Part shown: positions 49,712-59,675 of the stretch, in pieces | Layout of the letters: the number at the start of each line of letters is the position of its first letter | How positions within the stretch are numbered: the first letter of the stretch is position 1 | Assembly (NCBI GenBank): GCA_019414045.1 | Contig: DXMW01000001.1 | Span: 1 to 64,000, forward strand | Direction: 5' to 3' | Length of the DNA: 64,000 bases | DNA from: Collinsella sp. | GTDB lineage: Bacteria > Actinomycetota > Coriobacteriia > Coriobacteriales > Coriobacteriaceae | Program-made: the position numbers and the translations under genes | The notes under the pieces: model-generated | Told to the model about the DNA's origin: nothing | The model's input: only the letters and a program-made list of their open reading frames with translations | Databases searched by the model: none

Positions 49712-49830
49712 GATGGGGTCCTTTGGGTTACGGGTTTGGACAATGCCCGTACATAGTACATGTTCGGCGCCGATTGCGACCCTATTGCTCGGCAAACGGT
49801 CGGGACTGGGTGCGGTCATAGGTTTCAAGT

Positions 49831-49887
49831 ATGTACATCAGCCTCCAAAGATGTCGAAAAATATCGTTTTTGGAGGGTGATGTACAT
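49831..49887. repeat. Inverted repeat E3 upstream of the TRIC gene
   Basis: Arms 49831-49849 and 49869-49887 are 19 bases with one mismatch, bounded by the palindrome ATGTACAT at each end. A further GTACAT-rich palindrome lies at about 49750-49760. It may be an operator or a transcript hairpin. Confidence 0.6.
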
Positions 49888-49934
49888 GTTTGGGGATCTG
49901 GGTTGATGCTGAACGCGATGGGGACGTGGCTGAA

Positions 49935-50076
49935 TAGGAGGGATGTCTAAATTTTGAGCGGCGCTCAAAATTTATCCGGTCGGCTTACGCCGACCGCGCT
50001 GCGCTAAAAACGCGCCACTGGTGCGTTTTCTTTACGCTTTGCGCCCTGGCGGGTTCGAACCCCTCCTTCTTCGCCG
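49935..50076. repeat. Hairpin cassette with inverted tRNA-Ser fragment (cassette C)
   Basis: AGGAGGGAT at 49937-49945 matches the tRNA-Ser(CGA) T-arm edge. Palindromes follow: AAATTTTGAGC-GGC-GCTCAAAATTT (49949-49973), GGTCGGC-TTAC-GCCGACC (49978-49995) and AAAACGC/GCGTTTT (50007-50029). The block ends at 50051-50076 with a sequence matching the tRNA-Ser 3' end at about 22 of 26 bases, in inverted orientation. The motif CTTTACGCT followed by CCCTGGCGGGTTCGA is shared with cassette B. Confidence 0.65.
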
Positions 50077-50101
50077 TATTTGCTTGTTAGGGACTCAAAA
50101 C

Positions 50102-50130
50102 AAAAAAGCTCCCATTCCTGGGAGCTTTCT
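50102..50130 (-). terminator. Terminator of tRNA-Ser(CGA)
   Basis: AAAGCTCCCA and TGGGAGCTTT form a stem with a T-run on the minus strand. Confidence 0.85.
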
Positions 50131-50139
50131 CAACCAAAA

Positions 50140-50230
50140 TGGCGGAGGAGGAGGGATTCGAACCCTCGTGACCTTATACAGGCCAAACGGTTTTCGAGAC
50201 CGCCGCATTCAACCACTCTGCCACCCCTCC
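50140..50230 (-). tRNA. tRNA-Ser (anticodon CGA)
   Basis: This is a 91-nt class II tRNA with a long variable arm, encoded CCA and anticodon loop CTCGAAA. The acceptor GGAGGGG pairs with CTCCTCC with one G-T wobble. Confidence 0.94.
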
Positions 50231-50241
50231 GCGTGGGGTAA

Positions 50242-50272
50242 AAACAAAGCAGGCACTAAGGCCTGCTTTGGA
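50242..50272 (-). terminator. Terminator of tRNA-Ser(GGA)
   Basis: AAAGCAGGC pairs with GCCTGCTTT on the minus strand and GTTTTT follows, so the two tRNA-Ser genes may be separate units. Confidence 0.75.
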
Positions 50273-50278
50273 ATTAAC

Positions 50279-50369
50279 TGGCGGAGAGTCAGGGATTTGA
50301 ACCCTGGAGACGCTTTTGACGCCTACACGATTTCCAATCGTGCTCCTTCGGCCACTCGGACAACTCTCC
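50279..50369 (-). tRNA. tRNA-Ser (anticodon GGA)
   Basis: This is a 91-nt class II tRNA with anticodon loop TTGGAAA, acceptor GGAGAGT/ACTCTCC and encoded CCA. Confidence 0.95.
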
Positions 50370-50385
50370 GTTAAATGCGAAAGTC

Positions 50386-50413
50386 AGTATACACGAGGAA
50401 TCGAAAAGTGCAA
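50386..50413 (-). promoter_or_regulatory. Promoter of tRNA-Ser(GGA)
   Basis: On the minus strand TTGCAC (50408-50413) and TATACT (50386-50391) are 16 bases apart. Confidence 0.7.
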
Positions 50414-50875
50414 ACAGAAAACTTGGCATTTTTTAAAGCGCTCGCTCCGCACCCGTATCCGGCATGTGCCAGATGAGTACTAAAAAAGCATCCTGACCAG
50501 CCAGATCCCGCTCGATGATCTGTTCAAAATAGGTATTCATGAATGACGCGGCAGCGAATTTAAAAATTTTGAGGCAATCGATCGAACCGGTGGTATGCAT
50601 TTCGTGACCACAACCCTGCAATCGGCGACCTGCGGTTTGACTCAGGTTGTCCTCGCCGCAGCGTATCTTGCTATCGAATTCGTCAAGCTCTTGGTCAGCA
50701 TTTGGTTGGAATACGCGAGAAGTGCCGTGTAAGCATGGGTATATGTGGAGGTCATGAGGTTGTAGCTGCATATTCTTGCAGCCTGGGAGGTTGAAAGATA
50801 TTATTACCAAGTCTTTTCCTGCTTCAGGCGCACCTTCACGACCTGAAGCCACATTTGCCCAGAGGAGGTGACAAT
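50414..50875. other. Long intergenic region before rpsF
   Basis: No convincing gene is present. A minus-strand frame (50433-50852) lacks a ribosome binding site and a recognisable family; its last 55 codons read like protein and could be a gene remnant. Near the rpsF start, GCTTCAGG (50821-50828) pairs with CCTGAAGC (50842-50849), and GCTGCA/TGCAGC forms another small hairpin at about 50765-50782. These could belong to a ribosomal-protein leader that autoregulates rpsF-rpsR, but I see no decisive S6:S18 consensus. Confidence 0.4.
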
Positions 50876-51169
50876 ATGAAGGCTTATGAACTGCTGTTCT
50901 TTGTTGACCCGTCGCTCGACCCCGAGACCCGTCTCGCTGTTATGAAGCGTATCGATACCACGATCGCTGAGGGCGCTGGCAAGGTCGACTCCGTTGACGA
51001 GTGGGGCAAGCGCAAGCTCGCCTACGAGATCAACGACCTCACCGATGGTGACTACACCCTCATCAACTTCCATGCAGATCCTACCCAGATCGCCGAGCTT
51101 GATCGCGTCCTGCGCATCACCGACGCTGTGGTCCGCCACATGATCGTCCGTCGCGACGACCAGGAGTAA
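50876..51169 (+). CDS. rpsF: 30S ribosomal protein S6
   Basis: The 97-residue protein starts MKAYELLFF and contains the S6 core KRKLAYEINDLTDGDYTLINF. It pairs with S18 in the small-subunit platform. The ATG at 50876 follows GAGGAGG. It is the first gene of rpsF-ssb-rpsR-rplI. Confidence 0.97.
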   Translation: MKAYELLFFVDPSLDPETRLAVMKRIDTTIAEGAGKVDSVDEWGKRKLAYEINDLTDGDYTLINFHADPTQIAELDRVLRITDAVVRHMIVRRDDQE

Positions 51170-51217
51170 GACTGTCGTTTTGGACTGGGCTTGTGCCCCA
51201 AGAGGAAGTAGTGAGTT

Positions 51218-51670
51218 ATGAGCATCAATCGAGTGAACATCACCGGTAATCTCACCCGCGATCCCGAGCTGCGCGCCACCGCCGGCGGAACCCAGGTTCT
51301 GTCCTTTGGCGTCGCCGTGAACGATCGTCGCCGCAACGCGCAGACTGGCGAGTGGGAGGACTATCCCAACTTTGTCGACTGCACTATGTTCGGCACCCGC
51401 GCCGAGGCCGTGAGCCGTTTCCTGGCAAAGGGAAACAAGGTCGCGATCGAGGGCAAGCTGCGCTACAGCTCTTGGGAGCGCGACGGCCAGCGCAGGAGCA
51501 AGCTTGAGGTCATCGTCGATGAAATCGAGTTTATGAGCTCCCGTGGTGGCCAGGGTGGCTACGATCAGGGCGGTTACGCCCCCGCAGCTCCCGCGCCCGC
51601 AGCACGTCCTGCCGCACCGGTGGCTACGCCGCCCGCGGTCGACGTCTACGATGAGGACATCCCGTTCTAA
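51218..51670 (+). CDS. ssb: Single-stranded DNA-binding protein
   Basis: The OB fold occupies residues about 1-110, starting INRVNITGNLTRDPELR. A Gly/Gln/Ala/Pro-rich linker and the conserved acidic tip DEDIPF follow; the tip recruits partner proteins. The length of 150 residues is normal. It lies between rpsF and rpsR as in many bacteria. Confidence 0.97.
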   Translation: MSINRVNITGNLTRDPELRATAGGTQVLSFGVAVNDRRRNAQTGEWEDYPNFVDCTMFGTRAEAVSRFLAKGNKVAIEGKLRYSSWERDGQRRSKLEVIVDEIEFMSSRGGQGGYDQGGYAPAAPAPAARPAAPVATPPAVDVYDEDIPF

Positions 51671-51742
51671 GGGTTGTTCACCTATTTTTGAGTGAGAGGC
51701 GGCTTCGGCTCGCCGAAGTTGCCAAATGAAAGGTATTTTGAC

Positions 51743-52009
51743 ATGGCTAATGATTATTCTGCACGTCAGCCGCGTCGTAAGTACTGCCAGTTCTGCAAGG
51801 AGAACACTGAGTTCATCGACTATAAGGACACTCAGCTTCTCCGTAAGTACATGACCGACCGTGGCAAGATCAAGCCCCGTCGCGTCACTGGCGCTTGCAC
51901 GCAGCATCAGCATGACATCGCCAACGCCATCAAGCGCGCCCGCGAGATGGCTCTCCTGCCGTACACCGTCCCCGTGGTTTCCTCTCGTGGCAACCGCGAC
52001 CGCGGCTAA
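51743..52009 (+). CDS. rpsR: 30S ribosomal protein S18
   Basis: The 88-residue basic protein contains CQFCKEN and ACTQHQHD, a Cys/Cys/Cys/His set typical of the zinc-binding (C+) form of S18. The ATG at 51743 follows GAAAGG; longer frames upstream have no ribosome binding site. Confidence 0.96.
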   Translation: MANDYSARQPRRKYCQFCKENTEFIDYKDTQLLRKYMTDRGKIKPRRVTGACTQHQHDIANAIKRAREMALLPYTVPVVSSRGNRDRG

Positions 52010-52024
52010 GAAGGGAGACGCATC

Positions 52025-52564
52025 ATGAAGGTTATTCTTCTCGATGAGATCAAGGGCAAGGGCGGCGAGGGTGACGTCGTAGAGGTCGCTCAGGGTTACG
52101 CTGAGAACTTCCTGTTCCCCAAGAAGCTCGCTGTTGCCGCCACCAAGGGCAACCTCAAGCAGCTTGACGAGCGTCGCAACAACATCGCCAAGCGCGAGGC
52201 CGTCCGTCTGGCTACCGCCAACGAGACCAAGGCTGCCTTCGAGGGCAAGCAGGTCACCGTTGACGTCAAGGTTGGCGACGAGGGCATCCTCTTTGGCTCC
52301 GTTACCGCCGCTATGATCGCTGACGCCATCAAGGATCAGCTCGGTATGGACATCGACCGCAAGCGCGTCGAGCTCGGTAAGCCCATCAAGGTTGCCGGTG
52401 CCCACACCGTCGCTATCTCGCTGTACCGCGAGATCAAGGCCGAGGTTGTCGTTCTCGTCGGCGTTACCGCCGAGGAGCTCGCTGCCGAGGCTGAGGTTGA
52501 GGAGACCGCTGAGGTCGCCGAGACCGAGACCGCCGAGGTCGAGACCGAGGCTGCTGCCGAGTAG
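52025..52564 (+). CDS. rplI: 50S ribosomal protein L9
   Basis: The N-terminal domain starts MKVILLDEIKGKGGEGDVVEVAQGYAENFLFPK, written here for identification only in part: the GKGGEGDVVEV and NFLFPK motifs are diagnostic. The connecting helix and C-terminal RNA-binding domain follow. The 179-residue protein carries an extra Glu/Ala/Thr-rich tail of about 30 residues beyond the usual length. Confidence 0.96.
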   Translation: MKVILLDEIKGKGGEGDVVEVAQGYAENFLFPKKLAVAATKGNLKQLDERRNNIAKREAVRLATANETKAAFEGKQVTVDVKVGDEGILFGSVTAAMIADAIKDQLGMDIDRKRVELGKPIKVAGAHTVAISLYREIKAEVVVLVGVTAEELAAEAEVEETAEVAETETAEVETEAAAE

Positions 52565-52596
52565 CATTTGCTGCAACGCAACAATCTTGTTCTAAG

Positions 52597-52638
52597 AAGG
52601 GCGCTCTGGGAGACCAGGGCGCCCTTTTATTTTTTTGC
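52597..52638 (+). terminator. Terminator of the rpsF-rplI operon
   Basis: AAGGGCGCTCTGG pairs with CCAGGGCGCCCTT around GAGA, followed by a long T-rich tract. Confidence 0.9.
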
Positions 52639-52789
52639 GCTGGGTGAGTGTCGTGGCGGTCATTGAGATGCGGCCCCGTGTATGGGACCGTTCATCCGTT
52701 TGGTTCGGTGATGATTGCCAAGGCGCGGCTCGATTTATAGCCGTGGCTGATACTATGGATGCTCACAAGCGATATGAATGAGGATGCTC

Positions 52790-54181
52790 ATGGCATATGA
52801 CGATAGGGAGACGGGGCTGACGGTCGAGGACCGTGGCTCCAAGTTGGGTCTCCCCCAAAACCAAGATGCAGAGGCCAACGTACTGGCCGCTATGCTGCTA
52901 TCGCCCGAGGTGGTCGAAGAGGCCCAGGTCGAACTGCAGCCCGATGACTTCTACCGGCCCATTCATAAGACCATCTATACCGCGATGGTCGATATGTACA
53001 ACAGCCGCATCCCCATCGACTCCATCTCGCTGATCGATTACCTGCGAAGCATCAACAAGCTCGATGCCGTGGGCGGCGAGGCATACATTTTGGAGCTGAT
53101 GGGTCAGACCCTGTCGCTCGTCAACTGGCAGCACCATGCCGCCATCGTTCGTCGCGACTCGATGCTGCGCGAGCTGATTGGCGCCACCAACGAGATCAAC
53201 GCGCTGGCCTACAACGCCCCCACCGACACCAAGGAGGTCGTGGAGCTGGCCGAGAGCAAGCTGCTTAAGGTCACGGCGCGTGAGGTTAAGTCGAGCTACA
53301 AGACGCTGACCGAGTTTATGGTCGAGGCCTATAACGAGGCCGAGGAAGTGTGCAAGGCCGGCGGTCAGGCTGCAGGCGTGCCCACGGGCTTCCCGTCGCT
53401 CGACCGTATGCTCATGGGCTTCCGCGAGGGCCAGCTCATCATTATCGGCGCCCGCCCCGCCGTGGGTAAGACGTCGTTCGCCCTGAACTTGGCGCTCAAT
53501 GCCGCCGCTGCGGGCTATACCGTCGGCTTCTTCTCGCTGGAGATGTCGGGCAAGGAAATTGCCCAGCGTCTGATTTGCGCCTATGCCATGATCTCGATCA
53601 GCGACTTCCGTACGGGCCGCATTAGTCCCGAGCAGTGGGCCAACATCAATGAGGCCACGCAGACGCTGTCCAAGCTCGATATTCTGATTGACGATACGCC
53701 CGGCACCACGGTGACCGAGATTCGCGCCAAGAGCCGCCGCATGCTCCATAACAAGGAGAAGGCCATCATCATCCTGGACTACTTGCAGCTGGTGAGCCCC
53801 CCGCCGGGACGTCGTTCCGAGAGCCGCACCGTCGAGGTCTCCGAGATGTCGCGTGGCCTGAAGATTATGGCCAAGGAGCTCAAGATTCCGCTGATCGCGC
53901 TGTCGCAGCTGTCGCGTCAGGTTGAATCCCGTACCGGCAAGCGCCCGCAGCTGTCCGACCTGCGTGAATCGGGCTCCATCGAGCAGGACGCCGATATCGT
54001 CATGTTCTTGGACCGATCCGCCGACGAGGCCGAGGCCTCGCGCGACGACCGACCCGACGAGGGCGTTACGCGTATCGTCGTGGCAAAGAACCGTTCGGGC
54101 CCGATCGGCGACGTCGACCTGATGTTCCTGCCGGCATCCACCAAGTTCTATGAGCTTGATGGGGCGCATACCGAGGAGTAG
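52790..54181 (+). CDS. dnaB: Replicative DNA helicase DnaB
   Basis: This hexameric helicase unwinds DNA at the fork. The N-terminal domain begins QNQDAEANVLAAML. The RecA-like domain has Walker A ARPAVGKTSFALN, Walker B IIILDYLQL and the later arginine finger region RDLRESGSIEQDADIVMF in pieces. The ATG at 52790 has GAGG eight bases upstream, preferred to the ATG at 52778. No intein is present. Confidence 0.96.
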   Translation: MAYDDRETGLTVEDRGSKLGLPQNQDAEANVLAAMLLSPEVVEEAQVELQPDDFYRPIHKTIYTAMVDMYNSRIPIDSISLIDYLRSINKLDAVGGEAYILELMGQTLSLVNWQHHAAIVRRDSMLRELIGATNEINALAYNAPTDTKEVVELAESKLLKVTAREVKSSYKTLTEFMVEAYNEAEEVCKAGGQAAGVPTGFPSLDRMLMGFREGQLIIIGARPAVGKTSFALNLALNAAAAGYTVGFFSLEMSGKEIAQRLICAYAMISISDFRTGRISPEQWANINEATQTLSKLDILIDDTPGTTVTEIRAKSRRMLHNKEKAIIILDYLQLVSPPPGRRSESRTVEVSEMSRGLKIMAKELKIPLIALSQLSRQVESRTGKRPQLSDLRESGSIEQDADIVMFLDRSADEAEASRDDRPDEGVTRIVVAKNRSGPIGDVDLMFLPASTKFYELDGAHTEE

Positions 54182-54272
54182 GACAGGCGCCCGTTGCACG
54201 GGTATACTGGGAATGTTTTGTGCTTCTGCGCGCTTGCGGTGCGCGGACAGTCCATGAATGTGAGGAGTAAAC

Positions 54273-55559
54273 ATGCCGTCAACCGTTTTGGTCGGTGCCC
54301 AGTGGGGCGATGAGGGCAAGGGTAAGATCTGCGACCTGGTCGCCGGCGACTTTGATGCCGTCGTGCGCTATTCGGGCGGCAACAACGCCGGCCACACCAT
54401 CGTCGTCAACGGCAAGAAGTACGGCCTGCACCAGGTGCCCTCCGGCATCATGTATTCCGACCACGTGTCGGTGATCGGTAACGGCTGCGTCGTCAACCCC
54501 AAGGTCGTCCTTGAGGAGATCGACATGTTCGAGGCCGACGGCATCACCACCAAGAATCTCAAGATCAGCGGCAACGCGCATGTCATCATGCCGTACCACA
54601 TCGATCTGGATGGCGCCTTTGAGCAGAAGCTCGGCAAGAAGAACATCGGTACCACCAAGCGCGGCATCGGTCCGTGCTACCAGGACAAGATGGCCCGTAT
54701 TGGCCTGCGTATGCAGGACATGCTGGATGAGGCGCTGTTCCGCGATAAGCTGGAGACCGCTCTTGCCCGCGTGAACCCCGAGCTAGAGCTCATCTACAGC
54801 CTGCCCACCTACACCGTGGATCAGATTTGCGATGAGTACCTGCCCATGGCCGAGCGCCTGCGCCCCTACATCACCGAGACGAGCCTGCTGCTCAACAACA
54901 TGATCGATGAGGGCAAGGATTTGCTGTTTGAGGGCGCCCAGGCGACGCTGCTCGACATCGATCACGGCACCTATCCGTACGTGACGTCTTCTAACTGCAC
55001 CGCCGGCGGCGCCATTACCGGTTCCGGCGTCGGCATGAAGAACGTCGACCGCGTGCTGGGCGTCATGAAGGCCTATATCACCCGCGTCGGTTCGGGCCCC
55101 ATGCCCACCGAGCTTTCCTATGAGTCCGAGGCCGGCCACACGCTGACCGAGGAGGGCTACGAGTACGGCGTGACCACCGGTCGCCGTCGTCGCTGCGGCT
55201 GGTTTGACGGCCCTATCGCCAACTATGCCTCGCGCGTCAACGGCCTCACCGACATCGCCGTGACCAAGCTCGACGTGCTTTCGGCCTTCGACACCATTAA
55301 GGTGTGCGTTGCCTATGACGTCGACGGCGAGCGCTACACGAGCGTGCCCGAGCACCAGGTGCGTTTTGAGCATGCCAAGCCCATCTACGAGGAGCTCCCT
55401 GGCTGGAAGTGCGACATCACCGGCTGCCGCAGCTTTGATGAGCTGCCGCAGGAGGCTCAGGACTACGTGGCATTTATCGAGGATCTGGCACACACCCGCG
55501 TGACGTTCATCGGCGTCGGCGCCGGTCGCGAGCAGATCATCAACCGATTCTGGAAGTAA
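54273..55559 (+). CDS. purA: Adenylosuccinate synthetase
   Basis: The enzyme links IMP and aspartate using GTP on the way to AMP. The N-terminal GAQWGDEGKGK loop, the GTTKRGIGPCYQDKM signature, and the GRRRRCGWFDG motif are intact. The 428-residue length is standard. Its product is the substrate of purB. GAGGAG precedes the ATG. Confidence 0.97.
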   Translation: MPSTVLVGAQWGDEGKGKICDLVAGDFDAVVRYSGGNNAGHTIVVNGKKYGLHQVPSGIMYSDHVSVIGNGCVVNPKVVLEEIDMFEADGITTKNLKISGNAHVIMPYHIDLDGAFEQKLGKKNIGTTKRGIGPCYQDKMARIGLRMQDMLDEALFRDKLETALARVNPELELIYSLPTYTVDQICDEYLPMAERLRPYITETSLLLNNMIDEGKDLLFEGAQATLLDIDHGTYPYVTSSNCTAGGAITGSGVGMKNVDRVLGVMKAYITRVGSGPMPTELSYESEAGHTLTEEGYEYGVTTGRRRRCGWFDGPIANYASRVNGLTDIAVTKLDVLSAFDTIKVCVAYDVDGERYTSVPEHQVRFEHAKPIYEELPGWKCDITGCRSFDELPQEAQDYVAFIEDLAHTRVTFIGVGAGREQIINRFWK

Positions 55560-55581
55560 TCGGCGTTATTTGGTTATTGCG

Positions 55582-55626
55582 ATATACCCCTTTGCAGCCC
55601 AGATGGGCGGCCGAGGGGTATATTTG
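55582..55626 (+). terminator. Terminator after purA
   Basis: ATATACCCC pairs with GGGGTATAT, extended inward by a GCCC/GGGC pair with an AGAT loop, and TTTG follows. A second hairpin, GGCCCGC-GCGGA-GCGGGCC (55636-55654), lies close to the purD ribosome binding site. Confidence 0.7.
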
Positions 55627-55677
55627 CTTGTAATGGGCCCGCGCGGAGCGGGCCGGTAATCCATAGAGGAGGCACCC

Positions 55678-56982
<1,305 letters not shown>

Positions 56983-57003
56983 AATCCGAGAGGAATGAGA
57001 CGG

Positions 57004-57699
57004 ATGGACGAGAAGAACGAAGAGCTCGTGGACGCGCAGATCGTCGAGGAAGACGGTCGCATGTATGGACACGCCGAGGGCGAGCCTGGTGGCGAGGTCG
57101 CTGACGAGCCGGCGCTGGTGCTGGGCGACGACGACCCGCATGACGCCCTGCTGCACGAGAAGATTCTTTCGGAGGAGTGCGCCTGGAAGGGCAAGATCCT
57201 CGACGTCCACCGTCTTGAGGTTGAGCTGCCCAACGGTCACCGCAGCGCCCGCGATATCGTTCGCCATCCGGGTGCGGCGGCCGTTGTGGCACTGACCGAG
57301 AACGGCAAGATCGTGCTGGTACGTCAGTATCGCACTGCCATCGACCGCGTGACGGTCGAGATTCCCGCCGGCAAGCTCGATCCGGGTGAGGACCCGCTCG
57401 ATTGCGCCAAGCGCGAGCTGCATGAGGAGACGGGCTTTAGGGCTGGTCGCATTCGCTTTTTGACGTCGATTGTCACGACCTGCGGTTTTTGCGACGAGAT
57501 CATTCACATCTACCTGGCTACCAAGCTCGAGTTTGATGCACCCGACCCCGACGATGACGAGTTTGTCAACGTCGACTTGGTACCGCTGCACGAGCTGATC
57601 GACGCCGTGCTCGACGGCAAGATCGAAGACGCCAAGACCGTTGTGGGCGCACTTGCCTGCGACAGCATTGCTCACCGTTTGGGCGGAGCGGAACTTTAA
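57004..57699 (+). CDS. NUDIX hydrolase (ADP-ribose pyrophosphatase-like)
   Basis: The 231-residue protein has an acidic N-terminal extension of about 55 residues. The NudF-type fold follows with the full Nudix box G-x5-E-x7-REL-x-EE-x-GF (GKLDPGEDPLDCAKRELHEE and TGF), about residues 122-145. The box catalyses hydrolysis of nucleoside diphosphate-linked compounds, most likely ADP-ribose or sugars. AGAGGA lies ten bases before the ATG at 57004. It follows purD by 21 bases, so the two may be cotranscribed. Confidence 0.9.
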   Translation: MDEKNEELVDAQIVEEDGRMYGHAEGEPGGEVADEPALVLGDDDPHDALLHEKILSEECAWKGKILDVHRLEVELPNGHRSARDIVRHPGAAAVVALTENGKIVLVRQYRTAIDRVTVEIPAGKLDPGEDPLDCAKRELHEETGFRAGRIRFLTSIVTTCGFCDEIIHIYLATKLEFDAPDPDDDEFVNVDLVPLHELIDAVLDGKIEDAKTVVGALACDSIAHRLGGAEL

Positions 57700-57738
57700 C
57701 GAGCGGGGATGATCCCGCAGGTTTGTGTAAGTCAGCGA

Positions 57739-57836
57739 AAGTGCTCCATTTGAGACAAGGTGGCCTAAAAGAGGAGGGAAGCGTATGGATATACGCGACC
57801 GACGATTGAAGGCCAGATTGTCCAAATGGAGCACTT
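57739..57836. repeat. Long inverted repeat E4 before the ABC gene
   Basis: Arms 57739-57766 and 57810-57836 pair with few mismatches; the outer 13 bases (AAGTGCTCCATTT and AAATGGAGCACTT) are perfect. The loop contains a second perfect hairpin GCGTAT-GGAT-ATACGC (57781-57796). No terminator-type T-run follows. Confidence 0.75.
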
Positions 57837-57883
57837 GCAGCGTCGAGACGAAACGCGGTTTGGTAAAACCGCGTAAGGTGACT

Positions 57884-59656
57884 ATGTTTAAGAGGTTTCT
57901 TTCTTACTACAAGCCCCAGATGGGGCTTTTTGTTGCTGATACGGTTTGCGCCCTGGTACTTGCCGCCATTGACCTGGCGTTCCCCATTATCCTGCGCAAT
58001 CTGACCGGAGGGTTGTTTACCCAGGGCCAGGCTGCCATTATGCAGGCGCTCGGTATGATCGCGGTGGGACTGGTGTTGATGTATGCCATCCGCTGCGCCT
58101 GCCGCTACTTTGTGAGCTATTGGGGTCATGTGATGGGCGCGCGCATGGAGTCCAAAATGCGCGAGGACCTGTTCGATCAGTACGAACGGTTTAGCTTTGC
58201 GTACTTTGATCGCAACAGCTCGGGCGACATGATGAGCCGCGTGGTCAATGACCTGTTCGATATCTGCGAGGCGGCGCACCACGTGCCCGAATGGATCATT
58301 ATCTGCGGTATCGAGATCATCGGCTCGTTTGTGATTCTGTTTACCATCGCGCCGGTGCTCGCACTCGCCATGGCTGTGGTGACGGTGGTGTTCGCGGTCA
58401 TTATGTTTTGGCATAACATGCGCATGCGCGAGGTCTTTAGCGATAACCGCAAAAAGATTAGCGGCATCAACGCGCAACTGCAGGATTCGCTGGCGGGCAT
58501 GCGTGTGGTCAAGAGCTTTGCCAACGAGCAGACCGAGCGCTCTAAGTTTCGCGCCTCGAACAATCGCTACCTTTCGTCCAAGGAGAACATGTATCACGCC
58601 ATGGGCGTCTATACCGCGACGTATGGCCTGCTCTCGGGCGTGCTCTATGTGATCGTGGTGCTGCTGGGCGGTTGGCTCGTTGCCCAGGGTCAGCTGCAGG
58701 CGGTCGATATGGCAACCTTCGCACTCTACATTTCGCTGTTCTGCACGCCGCTCGAGACGCTCGTCAATTCGGCCGAGACGTATCAGAAAGCCATCGCCGG
58801 CTTTAAGCGCATGGATGAGGTACTCTCGACTGTCCCCGATATTCAGGATAAGCCGGGTGCTGCGGATCTGCAGGTGACGGCTGGTGCTGTGGAGTACCGC
58901 GACGTGTGCTTTAGCTACGAGGATGTTGAATTGGGCGAGCGCGGCGCCGACGGACGCCCTGTTATCGACCACATGGACCTGTCCATCAAGCCCGGTCAGA
59001 CCATCGCTTTGGTCGGTCCCTCGGGCGGCGGCAAATCGACGACTTGTTCGCTGTTGCCGCGCTTTTACGACGCTGCCGCCGGCTCCATTAGCATCGACGG
59101 CCAGGATGTGCGCGACGTGACGCAGCATAGTCTGCGCCGTGCCATCGGCCTGGTGCAGCAAGATGTGTACCTGTTTGATGGAACGATCGGCGAGAACATC
59201 GCCTACGGCAAGCCGGGCGCCACGGCAGAAGAGATCGCCGAAGCGGCCCGCCGCGCCAATATTGATATCTTTATCGAATCGCTTCCGCAAGGCTACGACA
59301 CCGTGGTGGGCGAGCGCGGCAGCCGTCTTTCGGGTGGTCAAAAGCAGCGCGTCGCCATCGCGCGCGTTTTTCTCAAGAATCCCAAGATCCTTATTTTGGA
59401 TGAGGCGACGAGTGCCCTGGATAACGAGAGCGAGGAAGCGGTGCAGGAGTCGCTCGAAGAGCTGGCACGCGGCCGTACCACGATCATCATCGCCCACCGT
59501 CTCTCGACTATTAAGCATGCTGACGAGATTGCGACCGTTGAGCATGGTCGCGTTGTGGAACGTGGCACGCACGAGGAGCTTCTCGCCCGTGGCGGCACCT
59601 ATGCCCGTTACTATCGAATGCAGTTCGAAGGTGCGCGTGCGCACGAGCTCGACTGA
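57884..59656 (+). CDS. ABC exporter half-transporter (ABCB/MdlB-like)
   Basis: One polypeptide of 590 residues has six transmembrane helices (about 15-300) fused to an ATPase domain. The ATPase domain has Walker A VGPSGGGKST, the signature RLSGGQKQR, Walker B ILILDEATSALD, and the H-loop IAHRLS. It probably works as a homodimer exporting lipids, peptides or drugs. The ATG at 57884 follows AAGGTG; the upstream extension of the frame overlaps the inverted repeat and is unlikely to be translated. Confidence 0.92.
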   Translation: MFKRFLSYYKPQMGLFVADTVCALVLAAIDLAFPIILRNLTGGLFTQGQAAIMQALGMIAVGLVLMYAIRCACRYFVSYWGHVMGARMESKMREDLFDQYERFSFAYFDRNSSGDMMSRVVNDLFDICEAAHHVPEWIIICGIEIIGSFVILFTIAPVLALAMAVVTVVFAVIMFWHNMRMREVFSDNRKKISGINAQLQDSLAGMRVVKSFANEQTERSKFRASNNRYLSSKENMYHAMGVYTATYGLLSGVLYVIVVLLGGWLVAQGQLQAVDMATFALYISLFCTPLETLVNSAETYQKAIAGFKRMDEVLSTVPDIQDKPGAADLQVTAGAVEYRDVCFSYEDVELGERGADGRPVIDHMDLSIKPGQTIALVGPSGGGKSTTCSLLPRFYDAAAGSISIDGQDVRDVTQHSLRRAIGLVQQDVYLFDGTIGENIAYGKPGATAEEIAEAARRANIDIFIESLPQGYDTVVGERGSRLSGGQKQRVAIARVFLKNPKILILDEATSALDNESEEAVQESLEELARGRTTIIIAHRLSTIKHADEIATVEHGRVVERGTHEELLARGGTYARYYRMQFEGARAHELD

Positions 59657-59675
59657 TTGATATGACAGGAAGATC

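Noticed and set aside
50433..50852. Minus-strand 139-codon frame before rpsF
   Set aside because: No ribosome binding site or family, and the start lies in the rpsF leader; only its end reads like protein, so at best a remnant.
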